From contig CAYYMJ010000010.1 in the NCBI GenBank assembly GCA_964472855.1, positions 1 to 64,000 on the forward strand: 64,000 bases of DNA, read 5' to 3'. Position numbers and translations under genes: made by a program. The DNA comes from Tranquillimonas sp964472855. Its GTDB lineage: Bacteria; Pseudomonadota; Alphaproteobacteria; Rhodobacterales; Rhodobacteraceae. Each line of letters begins with the position of its first letter. Position 1 is the first letter of the stretch. The notes under the pieces were generated by a model. That model did no database searches. It was not told the origin of the DNA and was given only the letters and a program-made list of their open reading frames with translations. Positions 8,248 through 17,076 of this stretch are shown in pieces.

Positions 8248-9201
8248 TCAGACCCTTTCGATGATCTTTTCGCCGAACAGGCCCTGAGGCCGGAACAGCA
8301 GCACGATCAGGGCCAGCACGAAGGCGAACCAGGTTTCGGTATTGCCGCCCATCAGGGGCTGGCCCCAGTAGATCTCGAACAGCTTTTCAAGCATCCCGAT
8401 CATCAGCCCGCCGACGATGGCGCCGGTAATGCTTTCCAGCCCGCCCAGCATCAGGACCGGCAGCGCCTTGAAGGCGATGACCTCAAGCGCGAAACTCACG
8501 CCGGCCCGGGCGCCCCACGCGACCCCGGTCACCAGCGCCACGATCCCGGCAATGAACCACACCAGCACCCAGATCGTGCGCAGCGAGATGCCCACCGACA
8601 GCGCAGCCTGATGGTCGTCGCCCAGCGCCCGCACGGCGCGGCCCATCCGGGTATAGTTGAGAAACCCCAGCAGCCCCACCACCAGCAGCGAAGCCACGAC
8701 CACCACGGTGATATCCAGATGCTGCAAAATCAGCAGGCCGCCCCAGGGTTCCAGCACGGTGTCGCCGGTGGGAATACCCAGTTCGGCCGAAATCATAACC
8801 TTGTTCTCGCCGCCGAAAATCAGCTCGCCCAGCCCGATCAGGAACAGGGTGATGCCGATCGTGGCCATGAACAGGATGATGTCGGGTTGCCCGATCAGCG
8901 GGCGCAGCACCACACGCTCGATCCCGACGGCCAGCCCGTACATGACCATCAGCGTCAGAACCACCGCCACCCAGGCCGGCACCCCCATCTCGTGAAGGCC
9001 GACCAGCGTCAGCGCGGCGAACACCACCATGATGCCCTGCGCAAAGTTGAAGATGCGCGACGACCGGAAGATCAGCACCAGCCCCAGCGCGATCAGCGCG
9101 TAAAGGATGCCCGACACCAACCCCTCCCACAGCACCTGCAGCAGGAAATCCGGTGCCGACACCATGTCGGCAAAGGGCGTCACGAATATCTCTTTCAGCA
9201 T
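8248..9201 (-). CDS. branched-chain amino acid-type ABC transporter permease (LivH-like)
   Basis: This 317-residue polytopic membrane protein has the LivH pattern: GLVSGILYALIALGLVLIF near the N-terminus, NFAQG soon after, and the ATPase-contact region around DDHQAALSVGI. Its partner is the LivM-like permease encoded five bases downstream. GAGAGGG precedes the ATG. The gene begins 13 bases after the LivG-like gene ends. Confidence 0.9.
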   Translation of the reverse strand: MLKEIFVTPFADMVSAPDFLLQVLWEGLVSGILYALIALGLVLIFRSSRIFNFAQGIMVVFAALTLVGLHEMGVPAWVAVVLTLMVMYGLAVGIERVVLRPLIGQPDIILFMATIGITLFLIGLGELIFGGENKVMISAELGIPTGDTVLEPWGGLLILQHLDITVVVVASLLVVGLLGFLNYTRMGRAVRALGDDHQAALSVGISLRTIWVLVWFIAGIVALVTGVAWGARAGVSFALEVIAFKALPVLMLGGLESITGAIVGGLMIGMLEKLFEIYWGQPLMGGNTETWFAFVLALIVLLFRPQGLFGEKIIERV

Positions 9202-9214
9202 GGCGACGGCCCTC

Positions 9215-10027
9215 TCAATGCTGGACGCCCAGATAAGCGTCGATCACGTCCTGGTTGTTGCGCACCGCGTCGGGGGTGCCGTCACCGATCTTCTTGCCAT
9301 AGTCCATCACCACCACCCGGTCGCTGAGGTCCATGACCACGCCCATGTCATGTTCGATCAGGCAGATCGTGGTGCCAAACTCGTCGTTCACGTCGAGGAT
9401 AAAGCGGCTCATGTCCTCTTTTTCTTCGACATTCATGCCGGCCATGGGTTCGTCCAGCAGCAACAACCGGGGCTCGGCCGCCAGCGCCCGGGCCAGTTCG
9501 ACCCGCTTTTTCAGGCCATAGGGCAGGCGCCCCACCGGCGTCTTGCGGATGCTTTGAATCTCGAGGAAATCGATGATCCGCTCGACCGCCTCGCGGTTGG
9601 CGATTTCCTCGCGCTCGGCCCGGCCCCACCAGATCGCCTGTGACAAAAGCGAGGCGTGCATGTGCGTCAGCCGCCCGGTCATGACATTGTCCAGCACGGT
9701 CATGCCCTCGAACAGGGCGATGTTCTGGAAGGTGCGGGCGATGCCCTGCCGCGCCACCTGATAGGGTTTCAGCTGCGGGCGCCTGGCGCCGCGAAACCAG
9801 ATCTCGCCCTCTTGCGGCACGTAAAAGCCCGACACCACGTTCAGCATCGACGATTTGCCAGCCCCGTTCGGCCCGATGATGGCCCTTATCTCGCCCTCGC
9901 AGATGTCGAACGAGATATCCTCGATCGCCGTCACCCCGCCGAAACGCAGGGTGATGTTGCGCAGTTCCATCATCACCGGTCCGGCCCGGCGGGCGGATGC
10001 CGGCGTTGTCGCCTCGGCCATGCTCAT
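9215..10027 (-). CDS. branched-chain amino acid-type ABC transporter, ATP-binding protein (LivG-like)
   Basis: This 270-residue ABC ATPase has Walker A GPNGAGKSS, Q-loop region ARTFQNI, Walker B LLLLDEPMAGM and switch His in IEHDMGV. The canonical signature is replaced by LPYGLKKRVELARAL, a variation seen in some LivG-like proteins. It starts with ATG overlapping the stop of the acyl-CoA synthetase gene by four bases (ATGA), which implies translational coupling of the ligase and the importer. It forms the ATPase pair with the protein at 4765-5592. Confidence 0.9.
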   Translation of the reverse strand: MSMAEATTPASARRAGPVMMELRNITLRFGGVTAIEDISFDICEGEIRAIIGPNGAGKSSMLNVVSGFYVPQEGEIWFRGARRPQLKPYQVARQGIARTFQNIALFEGMTVLDNVMTGRLTHMHASLLSQAIWWGRAEREEIANREAVERIIDFLEIQSIRKTPVGRLPYGLKKRVELARALAAEPRLLLLDEPMAGMNVEEKEDMSRFILDVNDEFGTTICLIEHDMGVVMDLSDRVVVMDYGKKIGDGTPDAVRNNQDVIDAYLGVQH

Positions 10028-11994
10028 TCCGCCGCCATCCGCCCGCCCAGACCGGAAACCCCGGCATCCTGGATCTTCAGCGTCGCGCGGATCGCGCCCT
10101 TGCGCCCGTCTTCATAGGTCACTTCGGTCTCCGTCGTTACCTCGGCGCTGCCGTCGTAAAGGGCGGTCACAAGGTCGGCGTATTTCTCGCCGATCACCCC
10201 GCGCCGCACCTTGCGGGTGCGGGTCATCTCGCCATCGTCGGCGTCCAGTTCCTTGTGTAGCACAAGAAACCGGTGAATGACGCAGCCGGCCAGCATTTCG
10301 TCGACGGCAAGGCTTTGGTTCACCTCGTCCACATGCCCGGCGATCATGCCCAGAACCTGCGGATGCTGGCTCAGTTCCTGATAGCCGCCATAGGCGATAT
10401 TGTGGCGCTCGGCCCAGTTGCCCACTGCCGTCAGGTCGATGTTGACGAAGGCACAGCACATGTCGCGGTCGGCCCCGAACACCACCGCCTCAAGGATGTT
10501 GGGATAGAATTTCAGCTTGTTCTCGACGTATTTCGGCGCGAACAGCGCGCCGCCGGCCAGCTTGCCGACGTCCTTGGCCCGGTCGATGATGCGCAGATGC
10601 CCGGTGTCGGGCTCGATAAAGCCGGCGTCACCGGTGGCGACCCAGCCTTCGGCGTCCTTGGTCCCGGCGGTCGACTCGGCATTCTTGAAATACTCGCGGA
10701 ACACGCCCGGCGAGCGATAGAAGACCTCGCCATCGTCGGCAATCTTCAGCTCGACCCCGGGCGTCGGCGTGCCCACGGTGTCGGGGCGCACCTCGTCATC
10801 CTTTTGCTGGGTGATGAACACGCTGGCCTCGGTCTGGCCGTAAAGCTGTTTCAGGTTGATGCCCAGCGCACGGTAGAAATCGAAGATCTCGGGGCCGATC
10901 GCCTCGCCCGCCGTATAGCCGACACGCACCCGGCTGAACCCCAGCGAGTTCTTCAGCGGGCCATAGACCAGGAATTCGCCCAGCCGGTACATCAGCCGGT
11001 CCCAGCCGCCCACCGGCTTGCCGTCCAGCAACTGCGGGCCGACGCGGCGGGCAACGGCCATGAAGGTGTCGAAGATACGCCGCTTCATGCGGCCGCCATC
11101 CTCCATCCGGATCATGATGCTGGTCAGCTGCGATTCGAACACCCGTGGCGGCGCGAAATAATAGGTCGGCCCGATCTCGCGCAGATCGGTCATCATCGTG
11201 TCGGTGGACTCGGGGCAGTTGACGCAGAACCCGTTCCAATAGGCCTGCCCGATCGAGAAGATGAAATCGCCGACCCAGGCCATCGGCAAATAGGCCAGCA
11301 CCTCGTCGCCCTGCCGCAGCCGGTCAAACTGCGACGAACTGCGGGCGGTCTCGATGATGTTGCGGTTGGTCAGCACCACGCCCTTGGGCCGCCCGGTCGT
11401 GCCGCTGGTATACAGCATCACGCAGGTGTCGTCGGCCCCCAGCGCACCCCGTCGCCGGTCAAGTTCCGGCAACAGGCGCGCCCGCGCCGCCTGCCCGGCA
11501 TCGGTCAGCCCCGACAGGCTGCTCAGCCGGCTGTGGTCATAGTTTCGCAAGCCCCGCTGGTCGAGATAGATCAGGTGGCTCAGGTTATGCAGGCTGTCCT
11601 GCACCTCGAGAACCTTGTCCACCTGTTCCTGATCGGCGGCGATGATGAACCGGGCGCCGCAATGGTCCAGCACATAGGCAATCTCTTCGCCCACCGCGTC
11701 CTGATACAGCGGCACCGGCACGCCGCCGGCCGACTGCACCGCCACCATCGACCAGTACAGCGCCGGGCGGTTGCGCCCGATCACGGCCACATGGTCGCCG
11801 GGCGCGATCTCCAGCGTCAGCAGGCCAAGGGCAATTTCCTCGACCCGCGCCGCCACCTCGGACCAGGTCCAGGATTGCCAGATCCCGAATTCCTTTTCGC
11901 GATTGGCCGGCAGGTCGCCAAGCTCACGGGCATTACGGGCCAGCAACCCGGGGATCGATTGCGGATAGGGCGCCTTGGCAGCGATACGCGACAC
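10024..11994 (-). CDS. AMP-dependent long-chain acyl-CoA synthetase-like ligase
   Basis: This 656-residue adenylate-forming enzyme is of the ACSL/FadD15-like type and would convert a free carboxylic acid to acyl-CoA in the cytoplasm. Motifs are the P-loop MLYTSGTTGRPKG, YGQTEASVF, TGDAGFIE, and a late RAKDVGKLAGG region. The GTG start has GGGAGGAA six bases upstream. It is the first gene of the importer run, and its stop overlaps the LivG-like start, so transport and CoA activation are genetically coupled. Together with the PaaK-like gene this gives two CoA ligases in one locus. Chain-length or aromatic preference cannot be read from sequence. Confidence 0.88.
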   Translation of the reverse strand: MSRIAAKAPYPQSIPGLLARNARELGDLPANREKEFGIWQSWTWSEVAARVEEIALGLLTLEIAPGDHVAVIGRNRPALYWSMVAVQSAGGVPVPLYQDAVGEEIAYVLDHCGARFIIAADQEQVDKVLEVQDSLHNLSHLIYLDQRGLRNYDHSRLSSLSGLTDAGQAARARLLPELDRRRGALGADDTCVMLYTSGTTGRPKGVVLTNRNIIETARSSSQFDRLRQGDEVLAYLPMAWVGDFIFSIGQAYWNGFCVNCPESTDTMMTDLREIGPTYYFAPPRVFESQLTSIMIRMEDGGRMKRRIFDTFMAVARRVGPQLLDGKPVGGWDRLMYRLGEFLVYGPLKNSLGFSRVRVGYTAGEAIGPEIFDFYRALGINLKQLYGQTEASVFITQQKDDEVRPDTVGTPTPGVELKIADDGEVFYRSPGVFREYFKNAESTAGTKDAEGWVATGDAGFIEPDTGHLRIIDRAKDVGKLAGGALFAPKYVENKLKFYPNILEAVVFGADRDMCCAFVNIDLTAVGNWAERHNIAYGGYQELSQHPQVLGMIAGHVDEVNQSLAVDEMLAGCVIHRFLVLHKELDADDGEMTRTRKVRRGVIGEKYADLVTALYDGSAEVTTETEVTYEDGRKGAIRATLKIQDAGVSGLGGRMAAE

Positions 11995-12182
11995 GTCAGT
12001 TCCTCCCGGCGGGCAGGTTCGCCCGCGCCCGCCGCCGCATGACGCGGTCTTTCGGGCTCGGCGCAGAGTTCGGGAATTGCGGCGGTCTTGTCAATTGTTT
12101 CGCGCTAACACCCAGGCGGGCCAGATCGTCGCGGTTGCGACGCGTGTTTCGCGGCACCGCGCAACGTGTTACCTTGGGCTCC

Positions 12183-12350
12183 ATGGATCCCATTTCCCTC
12201 GCCTTTTATGCGGTCGTCTGCGGCGTCCTCGGCCTTGCCGCCCCCGCGATGGGCGGCATGGCCGTTCGTCTGTCGGTGGGGGCTGCGGTGGGCCTTGGCG
12301 CCGCGGCGCTGCTGCCGCTGTTGCGCGACATGATGACCTACGGCCCCTGA
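12183..12350 (+). CDS. small membrane protein of unknown function
   Basis: This 55-residue protein, read from the ATG in MDPISLAFYAVVCG, has two hydrophobic segments (about 5-20 and 28-48) joined by a short turn with Arg, and ends in MMTYGP. A longer frame opens upstream, but its residues look like noncoding sequence. I recall similar two-helix proteins starting MDPIS in other Rhodobacterales, but cannot check this. It is divergent from the acyl-CoA synthetase gene. Function unknown. Confidence 0.6.
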   Translation: MDPISLAFYAVVCGVLGLAAPAMGGMAVRLSVGAAVGLGAAALLPLLRDMMTYGP

Positions 12351-12410
12351 CAGGGCGAGGGCGCACCGCTTCACCACGGCTCACAAAGCCGGGAGGGGCC
12401 CGTTCCGCGT

Positions 12411-12474
12411 CTTCTTTGGCTGTCCAAATACCTCGGGGGTGAATGCGCCGCAGGCGCAGAGGGGGCGGAGCCCC
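12411..12474 (+). repeat. dispersed AAATA/GC-hairpin element, copy 1
   Basis: It reads CTTCTTTGGCTGTCCAAATA then CCTCGGGGG, and ends in a GGGGC-GGA-GCCCC hairpin. It lies 60 bases after the small membrane protein gene, in the same orientation. Other copies are at 15311, 25321, 29108 (minus), 57571 (minus, partial) and 61141 (minus). Confidence 0.7.
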
Positions 12475-12500
12475 TTGGCGTTTGCCCCGCTAACGCCATG

Positions 12501-12805
12501 TCCGGCAGCGCATCAAGGCAATTGCCCCGCAATTGCCGTGGCCGGCAGCGCATCAAGGCAATTGCCCCGCAATTGCCGCGGCCGGCAGTGCATTGCCCGC
12601 AATGCACGAGAGGCCCCCCCCAAGCCAGCCGCCACGCAATTCCCGTCCCACAACGCACGAGAGGCCCCCCCCAAACCAGTGCCCACGCAATTCCCGTCCC
12701 ACAACGCACGAGAGGCCCCCCACCAAGCCAGCCGCCACGCAATTCCCGTCCCACAACGCACGAGAGCCCCCCCCGGCCCAAGCCAGTCGCCAGGCAATTG
12801 CCGTG
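12501..12805. repeat. tandem-repeat field: 40-base hairpin units then 51-base units
   Basis: This fills most of a 572-base gene-free stretch (12351-12922). Unit A (period 40; 12501, 12541 and a partial copy at 12581) holds a perfect palindrome GGCAATTGC-CCC-GCAATTGCC. In the partial third copy the palindrome becomes GTGCATTGC-CC-GCAATGCAC (12588-12607), changed in both arms so that pairing is kept. Unit B (51-52 bases; 12604, 12655, 12706 and a diverged copy at 12758) carries CACGCAATTCCCGTCCCACAAC and long C-runs. All frames stay open because 51 is divisible by three, so open frames here are not evidence of coding. There are no CRISPR-like spacers. Confidence 0.8.
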
Positions 12806-12922
12806 TCCAGCAGCGCTCACCCAACATCACGCCATCACCCACAGGCAACCGCCGCTTCAAACGCCATCCAACCACGCGCAGCACCGTCCCCACATCGCCC
12901 CCGGCGGGAACGCCGTACCGCC

Positions 12923-14119
12923 CTACGACTGCAAAAGCCCGGCATCCCACAGGGCCGCGTGGCGCCCGGCCCAACGCCCGGTGGCAAGGCATGCGGTCAG
13001 CAAATAGCCGCCCGTCGGCGCCTCCCAGTCCAGCATTTCGCCGGCCAGAAACAGCCCCGGCCGCGCCGTCAGCATCAGGCCCGGGTCCAGACTGTCGGCA
13101 GTGATCCCGCCGGCTGTGGAAATCGCCTCGTCCAGCGGGCGCAATTCGCCGTATCGCACCGGCAGCGCCTTGATCAGCCCGGGCAGCCGGTCTGGCGCCG
13201 GAAAGGGGCGCCCGAATTCCTGCAGAAGCGCGGTCTTGGCCGGCGTCATCCCCGGCAGGCGCCGCAGGCGGCTGGACAGGCTGTCCTTGGCCCGCCGCGC
13301 CAGCCGCTCGCCAATCCAGCCCGCGGCGCGCCCGGGCAACAGGTCAATCACCAGCGGCGCCCCGTCGCGCAAAGCCGGGGTCAGCGCATACAGCCCGCCC
13401 CCTTCCAGCCCGCGTTCGGCAATTACAAACTCGCCGCGCGACACCTGCCCACCGCAGGTCAGCGTCGCGCCCTTGACCGGCTGGCCAAACACAGCCGCCA
13501 TATGCGCCGACCAGTCGACCGCCAGCCCGGCGTTGGCCGCCCGCAGGGGCGCCAGCGCCGCGCCCGCCCCGGCCAGCAAAGGCACCCACGCCCCGTCGGA
13601 CCCCAGCCGCGGCCAGCTGGCGCCACCCAGCGCCAGCACCGCCACGCGCGGGCAAAGCCTGACCGCCCCGTCCGGCGTTGCAAACTCCAGCCCGCCGCCG
13701 GACAGGCCGGTCCAGCGCCAGCGCGTGCGCAACTGCACCCCCGACCCGGCCAGCCGCGACAGCCAGGCCCGCAGCAGGGGCGAGGCCTTCATGGCTGCCG
13801 GAAACACCCGCCCGGTCGAGCCTGTGAACGGGGCGGCCCCCAGCCCTCGGGCCCAATCCTCAACCGCGCCGGGGCCAAAAGCGTCCAGCATCGGCCCCAG
13901 CAGCCCGGCCCCGGCCCCGAAAGCGGCGCGAAAGGCATCGTCCGGCTCCGATCTGGTCAGGTTCAGACCCGACTTGCCGGCCATCAGCAGCTTGCGCGCC
14001 GGCGTGGGCATGGCTTCGGCCAGCAAAACCTGCCGCCCGGCGCCGGCCAGCGCCTCGGCCGCCATCAGCCCGGCCGGGCCCGCCCCGACGACCAGCGCGT
14101 CGGCTTCGATCTCTTGCAT
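12923..14119 (-). CDS. FAD/NAD(P)-dependent flavoprotein (HI0933/BaiN-like, TIGR03862 type)
   Basis: This 398-residue flavoprotein has an N-terminal Rossmann motif DALVVGAGPAGLMAAEAL, then ARKLLMAGKSGLNLTR, the family variant of the usual GGGRCN segment. The C-terminus has LFLAGEMLDWEAPTGGYLL, the second FAD-binding stretch. Members are predicted flavin oxidoreductases; a physiological reaction is not established for this subgroup. I chose the ATG at 14119 rather than an in-frame start 45 bases upstream because the Rossmann fold starts directly after it and the upstream residues look random. It is divergent from the HNH pseudogene at 14154. Confidence 0.85.
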   Translation of the reverse strand: MQEIEADALVVGAGPAGLMAAEALAGAGRQVLLAEAMPTPARKLLMAGKSGLNLTRSEPDDAFRAAFGAGAGLLGPMLDAFGPGAVEDWARGLGAAPFTGSTGRVFPAAMKASPLLRAWLSRLAGSGVQLRTRWRWTGLSGGGLEFATPDGAVRLCPRVAVLALGGASWPRLGSDGAWVPLLAGAGAALAPLRAANAGLAVDWSAHMAAVFGQPVKGATLTCGGQVSRGEFVIAERGLEGGGLYALTPALRDGAPLVIDLLPGRAAGWIGERLARRAKDSLSSRLRRLPGMTPAKTALLQEFGRPFPAPDRLPGLIKALPVRYGELRPLDEAISTAGGITADSLDPGLMLTARPGLFLAGEMLDWEAPTGGYLLTACLATGRWAGRHAALWDAGLLQS

Positions 14120-14153
14120 CTTGTGTCCCACCCGCGAGTCTCGTCCCACGACC

Positions 14154-14445
14154 ATAACGCCCACCTGCCCTCTGTGCAGCCGGCCGATCCCGCCCGATGT
14201 GCCGCAAACGCAAAACCTGCATCACCGCGTGCCCCGCGCCAAGCGCGGCAGGGGCGGTGCAACGCTGCGCCTGCACCAGATCTGCCACAAGGATATCCAC
14301 GCCAAGCTGACTTAGGTGCAACTGGCCTGCACCTACAACACCATCGCCGCACTGCAGGCCCACCCCAGGCCGGCCGGCTTCGCGGCACTGCCGGGCCACC
14401 CCTGCCGGCATTCAACGCCCGCACACCGCGGCCCGCGCCGAAACC
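14154..14445 (+). pseudogene. HNH endonuclease remnant
   Basis: The frame from 14154 reads TPTCPLCSRPIPP, then LHHRVPRAKRGRGG and LHQICHKDIHAKLT, which are the CxxC, HH and H..CH..IH landmarks of a small HNH nuclease. Three lesions are visible. The expected ATG is ATA (14154). A TAG at 14313 sits where the family usually has Glu, and translation then resumes as VQLACTYNTIAALQAHP. Finally a frameshift is needed to reach the tail-like PLPAFNAR. The gene is wedged between the flavoprotein and SDR genes. Family recall is from memory, but three independent lesions in one recognisable reading are strong. Confidence 0.65.
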
Positions 14446-14446
14446 C

Positions 14447-15205
14447 CTAGCCCTGTCCGACCCCGACCAGCGCCCGCACCTCCGGGTCGCGCAGCGAGAT
14501 GTCCTCGCCCAGCCAGCGGTCGGCCCCGGGGCCGCACATCCACACCAGCGCCTGCGCCGGCCAGGCGGGCGGAATATGGTCGCTCCACGCCATCTGGCTG
14601 ACCGGGTTGACGCCCGACGCCTTGATCTCGCGCTGCATCCGGGTGGCGACCGTCCCCGGCGACAGGCCCAGCGCCCGGATGCCCCGGCCGCGATATTCCA
14701 GGTCGGCCATGCGCGTCAGCATATGGGCCCCGGCCTTGGAACTGCAGTAATGCGACCAGGCCTCGACCGGGCTGTGGGCCGCGCCGGACGACACCGTGAT
14801 GATCGTGCCGCCACCCTGCTCCAGCATCACCGGCAGCGCCGCGCGCATGCCCCAGAACACGCCCTTCAGGTTGATGTCGATCGCCGCGCCCCAGGCGGCG
14901 GGGTCGGCCGCGGCCATATGCGCCACCGGCAGGACCACGCCGGCATTGCCCACCAGCACATCCAGCCGCCCGAACCGCGCCACCGTGGCCGCAACCGCCG
15001 CCGACACGGCATCGAAATCGGCCACGTCGCAGGGCAGGGCAAGCGCCTGCGCACCGATGTCGGCCGCGATCTCGCCAATCTCTCCGCCGCTGCGCGCCAA
15101 CAGCGCCACGTTGGCGCCCGCCGCCGCAAAGGCCCGCGCCGCCGCCGCGCCAATCCCGCGGCTGGCCCCGGTGATCATCACCACCTTGCCCGTCAGATCG
15201 CTCAT
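14447..15205 (-). CDS. short-chain dehydrogenase/reductase (SDR) family oxidoreductase
   Basis: This 252-residue classical SDR has the cofactor motif TGASRGIGAAAARA at the N-terminus, LVGNAG at about residue 80, the catalytic Ser in TVSSGAAH, and Tyr-x3-Lys in YCSSK. Such enzymes reduce carbonyls or oxidise alcohols with NAD(P)(H). The substrate cannot be inferred. ATG 15205 is chosen because GGGGAG lies five bases upstream and the Rossmann fold follows directly; a longer in-frame start would add 33 unlikely residues running into a dispersed repeat. Confidence 0.88.
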   Translation of the reverse strand: MSDLTGKVVMITGASRGIGAAAARAFAAAGANVALLARSGGEIGEIAADIGAQALALPCDVADFDAVSAAVAATVARFGRLDVLVGNAGVVLPVAHMAAADPAAWGAAIDINLKGVFWGMRAALPVMLEQGGGTIITVSSGAAHSPVEAWSHYCSSKAGAHMLTRMADLEYRGRGIRALGLSPGTVATRMQREIKASGVNPVSQMAWSDHIPPAWPAQALVWMCGPGADRWLGEDISLRDPEVRALVGVGQG

Positions 15206-15310
15206 CTTCGCTCCCCGTCCATTTGCCCGCCGCAGGGTTACCGCATTGCGCCGCCACAAGGAACTGCCGGCGGGCGCAACGGACATGCCCCAGCCAAACC
15301 CCACCCGTGC

Positions 15311-15362
15311 CCTTCATTGTTCCGTAAATACTTCGGGGGGGTGCAGGGGGGCGGCGCCCCCC
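15311..15362 (+). repeat. dispersed AAATA/GC-hairpin element, copy 2
   Basis: It contains CCTTCATTGTTCCGTAAATA, CTTCGGGGGG and a perfect GGGGGGC-GGC-GCCCCCC hairpin (15346-15362). It lies between the divergent SDR and DUF2125 genes. It is the only copy not directly 3' of a same-strand intact gene. Confidence 0.75.
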
Positions 15363-15495
15363 GCCGGCGCTGCTGCGGGGAACCGGCGCTGCCGGCAATC
15401 GCGGCCCCGAACGTGCCGTCGCGCCAGATCTGACACCTTGACCGGTCGGGGATGGGCGTCAAAGCTTTCACCAACCCATTCAGGAGGACGATTCG

Positions 15496-16986
15496 ATGAA
15501 AAACCGGTTCATTTTGATGGGGACTGCCGCCGCGGCAACCCTCGGCGTCGCGGGGCCAGCCGCCGCCGACGTCACTGCCGACCAAATCTGGAACAGCTGG
15601 GTCGAACATTCCCAGGCCGTGGGCCAGACCCTTTCGGCCGCCAGCGCCAGCATGGACGGCGCCGTCCTGACGCTTGACGGCGTGACCTTCGTTACCAAGA
15701 CCCCCGAAGGACAGGTGACCGGCGCGATCGACCAGGTGACAATGACCGAGGTCGACGGAACCGTGGTGATCGTCAATTCCGACGTTTACAACCTCAGCTT
15801 CGATGGCCCGAACGGGACCACCGGCAGCATCGTCATCAACACCCCGGGTTTCGGCACCATCGCCAGCGGCGGCGATGGCGTCATCAGTTATGACTATTCC
15901 GGCAGCCTGATCGACGTCAGCCTGGCAAGCGCGATGGTCAAGGACACGGTGGTTCCGGTGGTGTTCGGCCTGACGATCGAGGATGTGGTCGGCGCCTATA
16001 CCATGTCCGGCGGCGGTGATGGGGCCTTCGAAAGCGCCATGTCGGCGGCCGGGATGTCGTTGCGCTTCGACGCGGCCAATCCCGACAACAAGTCCGAACG
16101 CCTGAGCGTCACCGCCGAGTATTCCGACATTGCCACCGAATCCTCGGGCGTCGCGGCCGACATGGCGGCCATGTCCGACCCGATGGCGCTGACGGCGGGC
16201 GACATCGCGCTGGCCGTTTCCTTCCGCCACGGCGGCGGCGGCTACAGCATCGACGCCAATATCCCCGACGCGGTCTTTGCCCTGTCGGTGGCGTCCGACG
16301 GCGGCGCGATCGAGTTCGCGATCGACCAAGGCGGCGCCGGCTATTCGATGGAAAACACCGCCATCGCCGCCACCTTCTCGGGCGAGATGATTCCGCTGCC
16401 CGAAGTTTCGCTGGAGCTTGACGAACTGGCCTTTGCCGTATCGGCGCCGGTCGCGGCCAGCGACGAGGCGTCCGATTTCGGCGTCATGCTCAACGTCAAC
16501 GGTCTGGCGGTGTCCGACATGCTGTGGTCGATGGTCGACCGGGGCGGTGTCCTGCCCCACGACCCGGCGACGTTCTTTGTCGAAGTCAACGGCGCCGCGC
16601 GCCTGATGGCCGACCTCGCCGATGCCGCCGTCAGGGGCGGACCGCCGCCGGTGGCCTTCGAGGCGCTGAACCTCTCTGGTCTGACAGTGGCGCTGGCCGG
16701 GGCCGAGATCACGGGCGAGGGCGGTTTCGATTTCTCGGGCGCCCCCGAGGGCGCGCTGCCCGGCATGCCGGGCGTCGCCGGCACGCTGGCGCTGTCGATC
16801 AGGGGCGTGAACGGGCTGATCGACAATCTCATCGCCATGGGCATCGCCCCGCCCGAGCAGGCCAACATGGGCCGGATGATGCTGGGCGCCTTCGCGCGTC
16901 CGGTGGGCGAAGATCACCTCGAGACCGAAATCGTCATGGGCGCCGACGGCACCGTCACCGCCAACGGCCAGCCGTTGCCCTTCTAG
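15496..16986 (+). CDS. DUF2125 domain-containing secreted protein
   Basis: This 496-residue protein has a clear signal peptide (MKNRFILMG start, cleavage near AAADV at residue 25). The mature part is acidic and rich in Gly, Ala and beta-strand-like segments, with the C-terminal GVNGLIDNL and PPEQANMGRMMLGAFA regions typical of DUF2125 proteins of Rhodobacterales. No enzymatic motif is seen. Function is unknown; the family is periplasmic or envelope-located. AGGAGGA lies seven bases before the ATG. A strong terminator follows the stop, so the gene is monocistronic on its 3' side. Confidence 0.82.
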   Translation: MKNRFILMGTAAAATLGVAGPAAADVTADQIWNSWVEHSQAVGQTLSAASASMDGAVLTLDGVTFVTKTPEGQVTGAIDQVTMTEVDGTVVIVNSDVYNLSFDGPNGTTGSIVINTPGFGTIASGGDGVISYDYSGSLIDVSLASAMVKDTVVPVVFGLTIEDVVGAYTMSGGGDGAFESAMSAAGMSLRFDAANPDNKSERLSVTAEYSDIATESSGVAADMAAMSDPMALTAGDIALAVSFRHGGGGYSIDANIPDAVFALSVASDGGAIEFAIDQGGAGYSMENTAIAATFSGEMIPLPEVSLELDELAFAVSAPVAASDEASDFGVMLNVNGLAVSDMLWSMVDRGGVLPHDPATFFVEVNGAARLMADLADAAVRGGPPPVAFEALNLSGLTVALAGAEITGEGGFDFSGAPEGALPGMPGVAGTLALSIRGVNGLIDNLIAMGIAPPEQANMGRMMLGAFARPVGEDHLETEIVMGADGTVTANGQPLPF

Positions 16987-16994
16987 GCCAAGCC

Positions 16995-17030
16995 GCCGGG
17001 CGCGCGGCTTGGCGCGCCCGGCCTGTTTTT
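16995..17030 (+). terminator. Rho-independent terminator after the DUF2125 gene
   Basis: A perfect 10-bp stem GCCGGGCGCG (16995-17004) / CGCGCCCGGC (17013-17022) with an 8-base loop is followed by CTGTTTTT. It lies eight bases after the stop codon. Confidence 0.9.
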
Positions 17031-17076
17031 CATCGGGCCGGCGGGGGGATGGCCCACAGTTCATTGGCAAATATTG

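Noticed and set aside
12501..12805. Possible CRISPR array
   Set aside because: Units are directly adjacent with no unique spacers, repeat lengths change, and there are no cas genes.
12533..15433. Long plus-strand open frame (about 966 codons)
   Set aside because: It crosses the tandem-repeat field and the antisense of the flavoprotein and SDR genes, with Arg/Pro/Gln-rich low-complexity translation and no motif.
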